DNA from: Gammaproteobacteria bacterium
GTDB lineage: Bacteria > Pseudomonadota > Gammaproteobacteria > Steroidobacterales > JABDKV01
NCBI GenBank assembly: GCA_029862285.1
Contig: JAOTXR010000085.1
Coordinates: 1 to 7,941, forward strand
Direction: 5' to 3'
Length of the DNA stretch: 7,941 nt
Shown: positions 1-6,183 of the stretch, piece by piece
Layout: each line of letters starts with the position of its first letter
Numbering within the stretch: position 1 is the first letter of the stretch
The notes under the pieces: generated by a model
Told to the model about the DNA's origin: nothing
The model's input: only the letters and a program-made list of their open reading frames with translations
The model's database searches: none
Translations under genes and position numbers: made by a program

Positions 1-143
1 CTAAGCGCCGACGCTGCCGCTTTCTTTTCACAATTGGCATGATCGAGTAGCAGTTCGGCCAGCCGCTGGCTGGCTGAACTGACCCATTCGGGGGGTGTTG
101 GCGCCTGCAGAAATTTCTCGATTTCTATGGGAACAGTGCTCAC
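1..143 (-). CDS. miaE: tRNA 2-methylthio-N6-isopentenyl-adenosine-37 hydroxylase MiaE, N-terminal fragment
   Basis: MiaE is a di-iron, ferritin-like oxygenase that hydroxylates the isopentenyl group of ms2i6A at position 37 of tRNAs reading UNN codons. Only the first 47 residues are visible; the left edge of the window cuts the rest. Recognition rests on the N-terminal pattern EIEKFLQAPTPPEW followed by LLLDHANCEKKAAASAL, which matches the PTPxxW and DHxxCExKAA segments I recall from the family. Glu39 in DHANCE sits where an early iron ligand is expected. The start is GTG at 143, because it makes a 4-base GTGA overlap with the TGA of the upstream hybrid kinase gene (140-142), a typical translational-coupling arrangement. 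The gene is therefore probably read through from the signalling cluster, though it may also have its own promoter inside the kinase gene. The identification comes from remembered family sequence, not from a search. Confidence 0.82.
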   Translation of the reverse strand, partial: MSTVPIEIEKFLQAPTPPEWVSSASQRLAELLLDHANCEKKAAASAL

Positions 144-1654
144 TCGATCAAGTCCTGCAACAAGGCGATCAGTTCGGGCATGCGTATCGGCTTGGTCACG
201 AAACCGTCGAAACCGGCAGAGATGGCCCGGATTCTATCCTCGTCCAGCGTGGCGCCGGTCAATGCAATGGCCGGCCCGTTGTAACCGCCTTCGCGCAGCT
301 CCCGGACCGCGCCGATGCCATCGAGTACCGGCATGTTGAGATCCATGATGACCAGATCCGGCGGGTTGCCGAGCGCCATGGTAACGGCATCGCGACCATT
401 TGCCGCAAGGTCAAGAGTGTAGCCGGCACGACCGAGAAATAACTCCATTAACTGCACGATGTCGGTATCGTCTTCAGCAACAAGGATTCGACCACCACTG
501 GCTGCGGGCGCCGTTGTCTCTTCCGGAATCTCAGCCAACGGCGCTGGCAAACGAACATGAAAGCGGCTGCCTTCCCCCGGTCGCGAATCCAGACCGATGG
601 AGCCTCTTAGCAATTTCACCAGTTGCAGCGTGATGTGCAGTCCGAGTCCGGCGCCAGCGCGCTTGTGTGCGCCCTCGAGCCGTTCAAATGCCGAGAAGAT
701 TCGGGCACGATCGGCCTCGGCAATCCCCGGGCCGCTGTCGGAGACTGCGACGTGCAACTGATCGTTTGCCCAGGCAAGTGTTAATTGCACAAAACCCTCT
801 TCGGTAAACTTGACCGCATTGCCAAGCAAATTGATCAGTATCTGTCGCACTCGCATTTCATCAAGCACCACATCGGCGGCATCCTGTGGGTCGAGAAACA
901 CAGCAAAGGCCAGACCCTTGTCAGCGGCAAGCGGCGCCATGATGGCAGACATATCCTCGGCCAGTTGCCGCAAATCCACGGTATCTTCGTGAACTGTGGC
1001 CTCCGAGTTGTCGATGCGCGCCTGTTCCAGGAGGTTATCGACCAGCGTAACCATATGCTGACCCGCCCGCGCGATGGCACGCGCCTGGCGCCGCGCCGGA
1101 TCGTCCGGGTCCATCGCCTTGGCCAACCATTCCGCGTAACCGATTACCGACGTCAGTGGAGTGCGAAACTCGTGCGAGACACTGGCCAGGAACTGACCCT
1201 TAACGCGCAACGCTTCTTCGGCCTCGCGTCGGCGCAAATCCAGCTCGGTTCGCGTGGCGATGAGCTGATCGAGCAGTTTCTGCTGCTTCTGGTACAACAG
1301 ACGGGTTTCGTAGGTCCGTTGCTGCTGCTCGGCCGTTTGTATGTGCTGTTCTCTGGCGTCGGTCAGCACGACAAACAAACGCCCCGCGGCATCGGGCAGG
1401 AACTGAACGTCTATGGCGTGGCCGGTACCGGGGTCGACGGAGGCCAGGCTGCCGCTCCGGGTCGCATCGACACCGGTCAGAAACGGCAATGCATCAGACA
1501 AATCCACGCCACTGTTCAGCGGCGGAAAACCCAATGCTTCGGGCTTACCCCAACTGTCCAGTAAACAACAGTCTGCATCGATATGCAGAATCAGCGGCGG
1601 AATACGTTTCGAATCGAGCCGATTCAGATAATCGCTGACTACACCGGGAAGCAT
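140..1654 (-). CDS. soluble hybrid sensor histidine kinase (PAS-like, coiled coil, HisKA, HATPase, REC)
   Basis: A 504-residue hybrid histidine kinase. Residues about 18-100 look like a PAS-type sensory domain (start PPLILHIDADCCLLDSWG, closing strand GRLFVVLTDA). Residues about 100-150 form a charged, Gln-rich helix, probably coiled coil. HisKA holds the phospho-acceptor His161 in SVSHEFRTPL. The ATPase domain shows the N box (Asn275 and Asn279 in INLLGNAVKF), G1 DSGPGI (306-311), the F box FSAFERL and G2 GAGLGL (334-339). The C-terminal receiver has acidic residues Glu394-Asp396, phospho-acceptor Asp438 in MDLNMP, Thr466 and Lys488. I see no signal peptide and no membrane segment, so it should act in the cytoplasm. 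It has no HPt domain, which fits the separate HPt gene at 6737-7027. The ATG at 1654 lies 7 bases after the GTPase stop with only a weak ribosome-binding sequence, suggesting coupled translation. The domain call is secure; the signal sensed is unknown. Confidence 0.95.
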   Translation of the reverse strand: MLPGVVSDYLNRLDSKRIPPLILHIDADCCLLDSWGKPEALGFPPLNSGVDLSDALPFLTGVDATRSGSLASVDPGTGHAIDVQFLPDAAGRLFVVLTDAREQHIQTAEQQQRTYETRLLYQKQQKLLDQLIATRTELDLRRREAEEALRVKGQFLASVSHEFRTPLTSVIGYAEWLAKAMDPDDPARRQARAIARAGQHMVTLVDNLLEQARIDNSEATVHEDTVDLRQLAEDMSAIMAPLAADKGLAFAVFLDPQDAADVVLDEMRVRQILINLLGNAVKFTEEGFVQLTLAWANDQLHVAVSDSGPGIAEADRARIFSAFERLEGAHKRAGAGLGLHITLQLVKLLRGSIGLDSRPGEGSRFHVRLPAPLAEIPEETTAPAASGGRILVAEDDTDIVQLMELFLGRAGYTLDLAANGRDAVTMALGNPPDLVIMDLNMPVLDGIGAVRELREGGYNGPAIALTGATLDEDRIRAISAGFDGFVTKPIRMPELIALLQDLIE

Positions 1655-1661
1655 GTCAGTC

Positions 1662-2177
1662 TTATTGATCGCCCTGCTGCGCTACCAACATGTCCGCCAG
1701 TGCATGTATCGCCTCATCGACACAAACGCCACTCTTTGCACTGGTCAGGAAAACCGACTCACCGCCATCGCGCAGTTGCTCGACCCGTTCGTCCGGTACT
1801 TCCCATTCGTCCTGCAGGTCGAACTTGTTGATCAAAAATACCTGCGGCACCGCACCGTATCGCTCGCGAGCCTCCTGCACCAGGCGCTCGGCGACATCGA
1901 GTGTGTGTGAGCGGCTGCCGTCAGCGACAACCAGATACCCACTGGCGCCACGCAGGTAGGAAAACTCGACCGCAGAAAATCGATCAGTACCGGCGATATC
2001 CCAGATTATCATCTTTATTTCTGCTCCGTCGACGCTGAGTTTTCGAGTATCAATCTTGACGCCGACTGTGGTCAGATATTTTTCTGAGAAAACGTTGTGG
2101 ACAAAACGGGCGACCGTACTGGTCTTACCGACCGCAAAGTCGCCGACGATACAGATCTTGCAGGTCAAGACATCCAC
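1662..2177 (-). CDS. Rab/Ras-like small GTPase
   Basis: A 171-residue single-domain GTPase with all five G motifs of the Ras superfamily: the P loop GDFAVGKTS (12-20), a switch I Thr37 in TTVGV, the Rab-like G3 motif WDIAGTDRF (59-67), the G4 motif NKFD (117-120) and the G5 motif TSAKS (145-149). This arrangement is closer to Rab and Ras than to translation or Era/Obg GTPases. The residue aligned with the catalytic Gln61 of Ras is Thr64, as in Rap proteins, and the Ras Gly12 and Gly13 positions are Phe14 and Ala15. Slow intrinsic hydrolysis and dependence on a GAP are therefore plausible (inference). There is no C-terminal Cys motif for prenylation. The start is a GTG 3 bases after the stop of the membrane-protein gene; an in-frame TTG three codons later is an alternative. 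It should be a cytoplasmic molecular switch. The neighbouring membrane and coiled-coil proteins are candidate partners. Confidence 0.93.
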   Translation of the reverse strand: MDVLTCKICIVGDFAVGKTSTVARFVHNVFSEKYLTTVGVKIDTRKLSVDGAEIKMIIWDIAGTDRFSAVEFSYLRGASGYLVVADGSRSHTLDVAERLVQEARERYGAVPQVFLINKFDLQDEWEVPDERVEQLRDGGESVFLTSAKSGVCVDEAIHALADMLVAQQGDQ

Positions 2178-2180
2178 GGC

Positions 2181-4052
2181 CTAACCACTATCGCTTACAG
2201 TTACAGATATCTCAGCTTTACGCAGTTGCGCTTGCACCCCTGTGCTGACAATAGACGAGCCTGACGCCTGCATTTGAATGTTGTCGGGGGCCAGTCCGGC
2301 GTTAACCAACCACTGTGCCACGCGATCGGCACGCGCCATTTCGACGATGTGATTCGATTGTTCGTCGCCCGTGCCATCCGAATAACCGCGGATGCGAATC
2401 TGCAGATCCGCACCCAGCTGTTCGGTCAGGTTGGCGATCTGCCGCAACTGCAAACTCACTCTCTCCAGTACAGCATCTTGCCCGGCCTGCAGGATTTCAT
2501 TCGTGGAGAAAAAGATCTCGGTGCCGCTGGTTGTGGCCAACAACTGACTCAGACGTACGCGCTCCTCGATTGCCACACCATTCAGATTACCGGCACTCAA
2601 ACCAGTCACGGAAGCCAGTTGCCGCGTCGCCGCCTGGACCCACGCATGAGATGCCGTTCCCGAGGCACCAAGTGAACCATTCCTGACCGCCAATGTGACG
2701 GTGTTGGGCGGCCGCAATTCAGTTTGCGCGAGTTGTAGCAGCTCTGCATCGCTCATTGCCATTCGGGTCATGTCTACGGTATCGACGCCCGGTAGCGCAA
2801 CAGCAAGCGACTGGGCGTTCTGTTTCCATGCGACCGGCGCGCTGCCACTCAAGCGCAAGCGGTTACCCTCTATGCGCAGGCCGACGCCGGGCGGTGGTTG
2901 CAGGATGCGCCGCACACGGCGTTCGACAATGGCGGCATCCAACGATTGATAGGGCGACAACTCGAGCCGCAGCTCGGCCGGATCAACCTGCGATCCCGGT
3001 GCAATCTCTGAAGGGGATCCGGATAACGGATCGCGCAGACCGCGTACAACCACCTGGCCGTCTTCACGATAGATTTCGTTCACCACGATACCTGGGGTCG
3101 AATCGAGCGCGGCGCGGAAATTCTCCAGCCGCCGCGCATCCGCAAAACTGGAAAACCACAGCCACGCACCCAGCAACAGCAACCCGCCCAGAAAAATCAT
3201 GATCGGCAGCGGGCGCCCCGCCTTGCCGCTGGCGTTATCGGTCTCCTTTTGCTGCTCAAATGCCAGGCATTTTTCAAGCTCCATATCGATGCCCAGAAGT
3301 GGTGCGCCGCCATCGTAACCAAACAGAGCCTCGCCGTGGCGCAAGTGTATTTGTTCCAGGATTTCCCGCAAGTCGCTTCGCAAACCGGCCGGCGCGACCC
3401 CACGAATGACACAAACCAGGATGGCGTGCGGCCCGTGCACCGCCCATAGCGTAAGTTCGCCCATTACAGCAGTGGTCAGGGACTCGCCTTGTTCTTCGGA
3501 AAAGGAATCACGAATGAAGTCCTGAATTGCGGTAAACATTGCTGAAACCGCGTCGGTGTCTTTCGCCATCACACTTTCGTGCTCGACGTGCTCTATCAAC
3601 AATCCGTCATAGCGCTTGATCAGGAAGGCCTGTTCCACTCGATAGACGATGTTGCGCTGGAGTATGTACTGCCCTAATGGCATACCGGCGCGCCACGCCC
3701 GGTACCGTGTCCTGACTGAGAAACTGCTTTCCATCGCCTGGTTGATGGACTGCGTCATTGAACGCAGTGCTTCCGCTATGGACTTGCGAATCGCCGGACC
3801 GATTACCGGAAACAGCGCATCGGCAAAGCTGTCCGGGTCCTGACGGATAGATGCCTTCATGCATTGTTCTACCGGCTCCTGCAGAGAACGCACGAGTCGC
3901 TTGTCTGCATGACTACGCAGTATCGATTCAGGCAGGACATCCGAGATATCCGCGGTCCTGCTTTCGGGCGTTTCCAGACGGCGGGTTATCGCATCGAGCG
4001 CTTTCTTCTCGTTACGAAAAAGCAGCTCTTTTAGCTTGTCGATATCGTTCAC
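2181..4052 (-). CDS. single-pass inner-membrane protein with cytoplasmic Roadblock/longin-like region, BON-like repeats and OmpA-family C-terminal domain
   Basis: A 623-residue protein. Residues 1-125 are mostly helical and charged. Residues about 128-262 alternate strands and helices (VEQAFLIKRYDGLLIEHV, a helix at 166-184, strands from ELTLWAVHGPHAILVCVIRG, a helix at 222-240) in an order resembling Roadblock/longin folds, known platforms for small GTPases; this part is inference. A single hydrophobic segment at about 283-301 should span the inner membrane. The periplasmic part contains two similar BON-like units, near 380-425 (LQPPPGV ... LSGSAPVAW) and 440-490 (LRPPNTV ... ASGTASHAW). Residues 511-623 form an OmpA/MotB-type domain (IFFSTNE, IRGYSDGTG), with Asp559 and Arg574 at the expected peptidoglycan-binding positions. 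The start is GTG at 4052, fixed by a strong GAGGAG five bases upstream. The gene sits 49 bases after the coiled-coil gene and 3 bases before the GTPase gene. Likely role: linking a cytoplasmic GTPase to the cell wall. Confidence 0.88.
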   Translation of the reverse strand: MNDIDKLKELLFRNEKKALDAITRRLETPESRTADISDVLPESILRSHADKRLVRSLQEPVEQCMKASIRQDPDSFADALFPVIGPAIRKSIAEALRSMTQSINQAMESSFSVRTRYRAWRAGMPLGQYILQRNIVYRVEQAFLIKRYDGLLIEHVEHESVMAKDTDAVSAMFTAIQDFIRDSFSEEQGESLTTAVMGELTLWAVHGPHAILVCVIRGVAPAGLRSDLREILEQIHLRHGEALFGYDGGAPLLGIDMELEKCLAFEQQKETDNASGKAGRPLPIMIFLGGLLLLGAWLWFSSFADARRLENFRAALDSTPGIVVNEIYREDGQVVVRGLRDPLSGSPSEIAPGSQVDPAELRLELSPYQSLDAAIVERRVRRILQPPPGVGLRIEGNRLRLSGSAPVAWKQNAQSLAVALPGVDTVDMTRMAMSDAELLQLAQTELRPPNTVTLAVRNGSLGASGTASHAWVQAATRQLASVTGLSAGNLNGVAIEERVRLSQLLATTSGTEIFFSTNEILQAGQDAVLERVSLQLRQIANLTEQLGADLQIRIRGYSDGTGDEQSNHIVEMARADRVAQWLVNAGLAPDNIQMQASGSSIVSTGVQAQLRKAEISVTVSDSG

Positions 4053-4057
4053 TGCCG

Positions 4058-4063
4058 CTCCTC
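4058..4063 (-). promoter_or_regulatory. ribosome-binding site for the OmpA-family membrane protein
   Basis: On the minus strand, GAGGAG ends five bases before the GTG at 4052. It is among the strongest Shine-Dalgarno sequences in the window and decides the GTG start. This suggests the membrane protein is translated independently of the upstream coiled-coil gene, unlike the coupled genes downstream. Confidence 0.7.
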
Positions 4064-4101
4064 ACGTCCTGCGTGCCGATCAACAGGGGCATACACCAGC
4101 G

Positions 4102-4665
4102 TCAGTCTGAGGGTAGGTCAAGCTCGCGGTTCAGACGCAATGCGACTTCAGACAATAATGCGGCCAGGTCCTCGCGACTGACTTTGCGATCCTCCAGCTG
4201 ATTGGCCTGACGACTCAACATGGAATTGAATTCATCGCGACTCTGCTGAATGACCTGAACCAGCTCGAGACTCTTCTCCTGCAACGCTCCGCGTATCGCA
4301 CGTGTTTCGTTGGCTGTCTGTTCATCCAACCGGACCAGCGATTCATCGAAACGCCGCCGGACCTCCTGCATTTCCGCAACGTTGTCCTCGCGTTGTTCCG
4401 CGCGCTCGCGACGATCGTTTACCAGGCGCTCGCCCAGCAATTCCAGTTCGCGTCGTACAAAAGTCTCGAGGTTCTCGATTCGGTTACTGAGATCGTTGCG
4501 CAGGTTTTCGCTGGTCGCGGAGATATTCGCCTCCAGGTCATCGAAGCGATGCTGATAATCCCGCATCTGACCACCAAAGAGGATCTCGCGGATCTTGTCG
4601 ACGTTCTGATCCGGATCGTCGACGTTTTGTCCGCCGCTAACGGCGTGTTGCTCTTTGTCTGACAT
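4102..4665 (-). CDS. conserved coiled-coil protein of unknown function
   Basis: A 187-residue hydrophilic protein rich in Glu, Arg, Gln and Asp. A disordered N-terminus (1-20) is followed by the segment NVDKIREILFGGQMRDYQHR (21-40), then long heptad-like helices at about 40-160 suggesting a coiled coil, and a short C-terminal helical region (163-184, SREDLAALLSEVALRLNREL). I see no signal peptide, membrane segment or catalytic motif, so it is probably a cytoplasmic scaffold or adaptor. I have a vague memory of similar KIRExLFGxQMRDY openings in uncharacterised bacterial coiled-coil proteins, but I cannot name the family. I chose the ATG at 4665 because AAGAGA lies 6 bases upstream and because it avoids overlap with the response regulator ending at 4703. 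A start at 4731 would add 22 poorly conserved-looking residues and a 29-base overlap. Its position between the response regulator and the membrane protein suggests a role in the same system. Confidence 0.85.
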   Translation of the reverse strand: MSDKEQHAVSGGQNVDDPDQNVDKIREILFGGQMRDYQHRFDDLEANISATSENLRNDLSNRIENLETFVRRELELLGERLVNDRRERAEQREDNVAEMQEVRRRFDESLVRLDEQTANETRAIRGALQEKSLELVQVIQQSRDEFNSMLSRQANQLEDRKVSREDLAALLSEVALRLNRELDLPSD

Positions 4666-4702
4666 AGGCGATCTCTTACTCGATCTGACAGGAAGACAAC
4701 TG

Positions 4703-5404
4703 CTACGCCGGATCTTCTCCCAGACGCTCAAGGCGATAACCGTGCTGGTAAATCGCCGACAATTGCCAGCCGTTGCTTTCGTTTAGTTGTAGTTTCTTGC
4801 GCAAACGACTTATGTGCGTATCAACCGTACGCGTGTTGAGGTCGGCTCCATGCATGCCCCAAATGGATTCAAGTATGTGGCTGCGGGAAACAACGCGACC
4901 ACAATTTCGAAACATAAAAAGCGCCAAATCAAATTCTCGATGCGTCAGCTCGACTTCTTCATCGCCCAGCCCAACCGTTTTGCGTTTTAGATCGAATTTA
5001 TATGGCTCGGTTTCCGGTAACTCGTCGGGAGCCCGGCCGCCGGCAGCGCGTCGTGCCAATGCAGCCACCCGCGCAACCAGTTCCTTGTAGCGGATCGGCT
5101 TGGCCATATAGTCATCCGCACCGGCTTCAAGCGCTCGAACAATGTCGGCTTCCTCGTCGCGGGCGGTAATAAAGATAACCGGCGTGAAGTTTTTACCGCT
5201 CTGGCGGATTTTCTGCAGCACTTCCAGGCCACTCAGTTGCGGCAACATCCAATCCAGCATCAGCAAGTCGTAGCTTTCACGCAGAGCCTTGCGCAAAAAA
5301 TCCTTGCCGTTGTCGTAGTGAGAGCAGTTGTGCCCGGCGTCAGCCAGCCATTTCAGCATCAATTCGGCCTGCTCCCGATCGTCTTCAAGTAAGGCTATCC
5401 GCAC
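4703..5404 (-). CDS. OmpR/PhoB-family DNA-binding response regulator
   Basis: A 233-residue two-domain regulator of normal length for the family. The receiver domain (1-115) has the acidic cluster Glu7-Asp9, phospho-acceptor Asp51 in LMLDWMLP, Thr80 in FITARD and Lys102 in AKPIRY. A linker at 118-134 leads to a winged-helix DNA-binding domain (about 135-227) with ELTHREFDLALFMFRNCGRVVSR, the recognition-helix segment RTVDTHISRLRKKL and the closing HGYRL. Phosphorylation of Asp51, probably from the HPt protein or hybrid kinase of this cluster, should change DNA binding; the targets are unknown. The start is GTG at 5404: an in-frame TAG lies two codons upstream and no better start exists. The ribosome-binding sequence is modest. 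It is separated by 56 bases from the kinase stop and 37 bases from the coiled-coil start. The family call is firm; no gene symbol can be justified. Confidence 0.95.
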   Translation of the reverse strand: MRIALLEDDREQAELMLKWLADAGHNCSHYDNGKDFLRKALRESYDLLMLDWMLPQLSGLEVLQKIRQSGKNFTPVIFITARDEEADIVRALEAGADDYMAKPIRYKELVARVAALARRAAGGRAPDELPETEPYKFDLKRKTVGLGDEEVELTHREFDLALFMFRNCGRVVSRSHILESIWGMHGADLNTRTVDTHISRLRKKLQLNESNGWQLSAIYQHGYRLERLGEDPA

Positions 5405-5460
5405 TTTTCTCTAGTCCTAAAATTTTCTTTACCAGTACCCTGAGCGGGAGTGAACTCGCC

Positions 5461-6183
5461 TTAAGCCCTTGAAGTGTCGGCAATGCTCAACGTTTCGTCA
5501 AGTTTTTCGAGCAAATTTGCAGCGGATTGGAATCGGTCCTGCGGGTCTTTGGCCATCATCCGGGCCAGCATAGGCTGGTATTGCCGCAGTGATTCTGGCA
5601 GTTCAGGCACTGCAGCATGCGTATGCTTGTAGATCACGGCCAGCGGCGAGGCGGCGGTGTACGGCTTGCGACCGGTCAGCAGCTCGTACCACATCACGCC
5701 GAGGCTGTAGATATCGCTGCGCTCGTCAATCGGCTCGCCCTGCCCCTGCTCAGGGCTCATGTAGTAAGGGGTACCGAATACCTCGCCGGTGTCGGTCAGC
5801 TCCGCTTCGAGCCACATCTGCTTGGCATGCCCAAAGTCAATCAGGGCGAGGCTGTGGTCCTCGCGCACCATCACATTGGCAGGTTTCAGATCGCGATGCA
5901 GAATCCCGACCTCGTGGATAGCATTTAGCGCCACGGCGATTTGATGAACGCAGCGCGACGCCAGACCAGGCGACATCCCCTTGCGCAGATGAACCTTAAG
6001 ATCACCTCGTGGAAAATATTCCATCGCGATATAAACAACCTCGTCGGCGACACCATGGTCGTAGATACGCACTACATTTGGGTGACGCAAATTGGTGACT
6101 ACTTCACATTCCTGCAAAAATCGCTCCAGCTTGTCGGCATCGATGTCCCCGGCATTGAGCAACACTTTGAGAGCAACCTCCAT
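5461..6183 (-). CDS. Ser/Thr protein kinase catalytic part, separated from its N-terminal receiver by a frameshift
   Basis: A Hanks-type (PknB-like) kinase catalytic region. In the numbering of the open frame read from the TTG at 6198, it shows Lys11 in VALKV (beta-3), a helix-C Glu near 30, HRDLKPANV (101-109), DFG (121-123), GTPYYMSPEQ (142-151), SDIYSLG (161-167) and a final DRFQS. These catalytic residues are intact and the RD motif suggests activation-loop control. There is no membrane segment or extracellular domain. The Gly-rich loop is missing from this frame and is encoded upstream in the frame of the receiver gene (6104-6700), so the two pieces appear to be one REC-kinase protein broken near 6176-6204. 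As an independent gene, the best start is the ATG at 6183, with GGAG seven bases upstream; an ATG at 6189 and the TTG at 6198 also fit. Such a product would lack beta-1 and beta-2 and might be inactive. The kinase identity is secure; whether it is translated is uncertain. Confidence 0.85.
   Translation of the reverse strand: MEVALKVLLNAGDIDADKLERFLQECEVVTNLRHPNVVRIYDHGVADEVVYIAMEYFPRGDLKVHLRKGMSPGLASRCVHQIAVALNAIHEVGILHRDLKPANVMVREDHSLALIDFGHAKQMWLEAELTDTGEVFGTPYYMSPEQGQGEPIDERSDIYSLGVMWYELLTGRKPYTAASPLAVIYKHTHAAVPELPESLRQYQPMLARMMAKDPQDRFQSAANLLEKLDETLSIADTSRA

Noticed and set aside
785..1564. Long open frame on the plus strand (259 codons)
   Set aside because: It lies antisense inside the hybrid kinase, has no recognisable domain, and the minus-strand frame carries every conserved kinase motif.
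1662..2177. GTPase as eukaryotic contamination or a recent transfer from a eukaryote
   Set aside because: It sits in a tight bacterial gene run with 3- and 7-base spacing, uses a GTG start and has no introns; Rab-like GTPases are known in bacteria.
2178..2180. Fusion of the membrane protein and the GTPase into one reading frame
   Set aside because: A clear TAG at 2181-2183 ends the membrane protein and the GTPase begins at a separate GTG in another frame position.
4666..4731. Upstream ATG at 4731 for the coiled-coil protein
   Set aside because: It would overlap the response regulator gene by 29 bases and add a low-complexity Arg/Ser-rich leader; the ATG at 4665 has a good ribosome-binding sequence at 4672-4677.
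5405..5460. Internal promoter or terminator between the kinase and the OmpR-type regulator
   Set aside because: A TTCACT-17-TAAAGA arrangement and a short bulged hairpin can be drawn, but both match consensus poorly and no T-tract is present.
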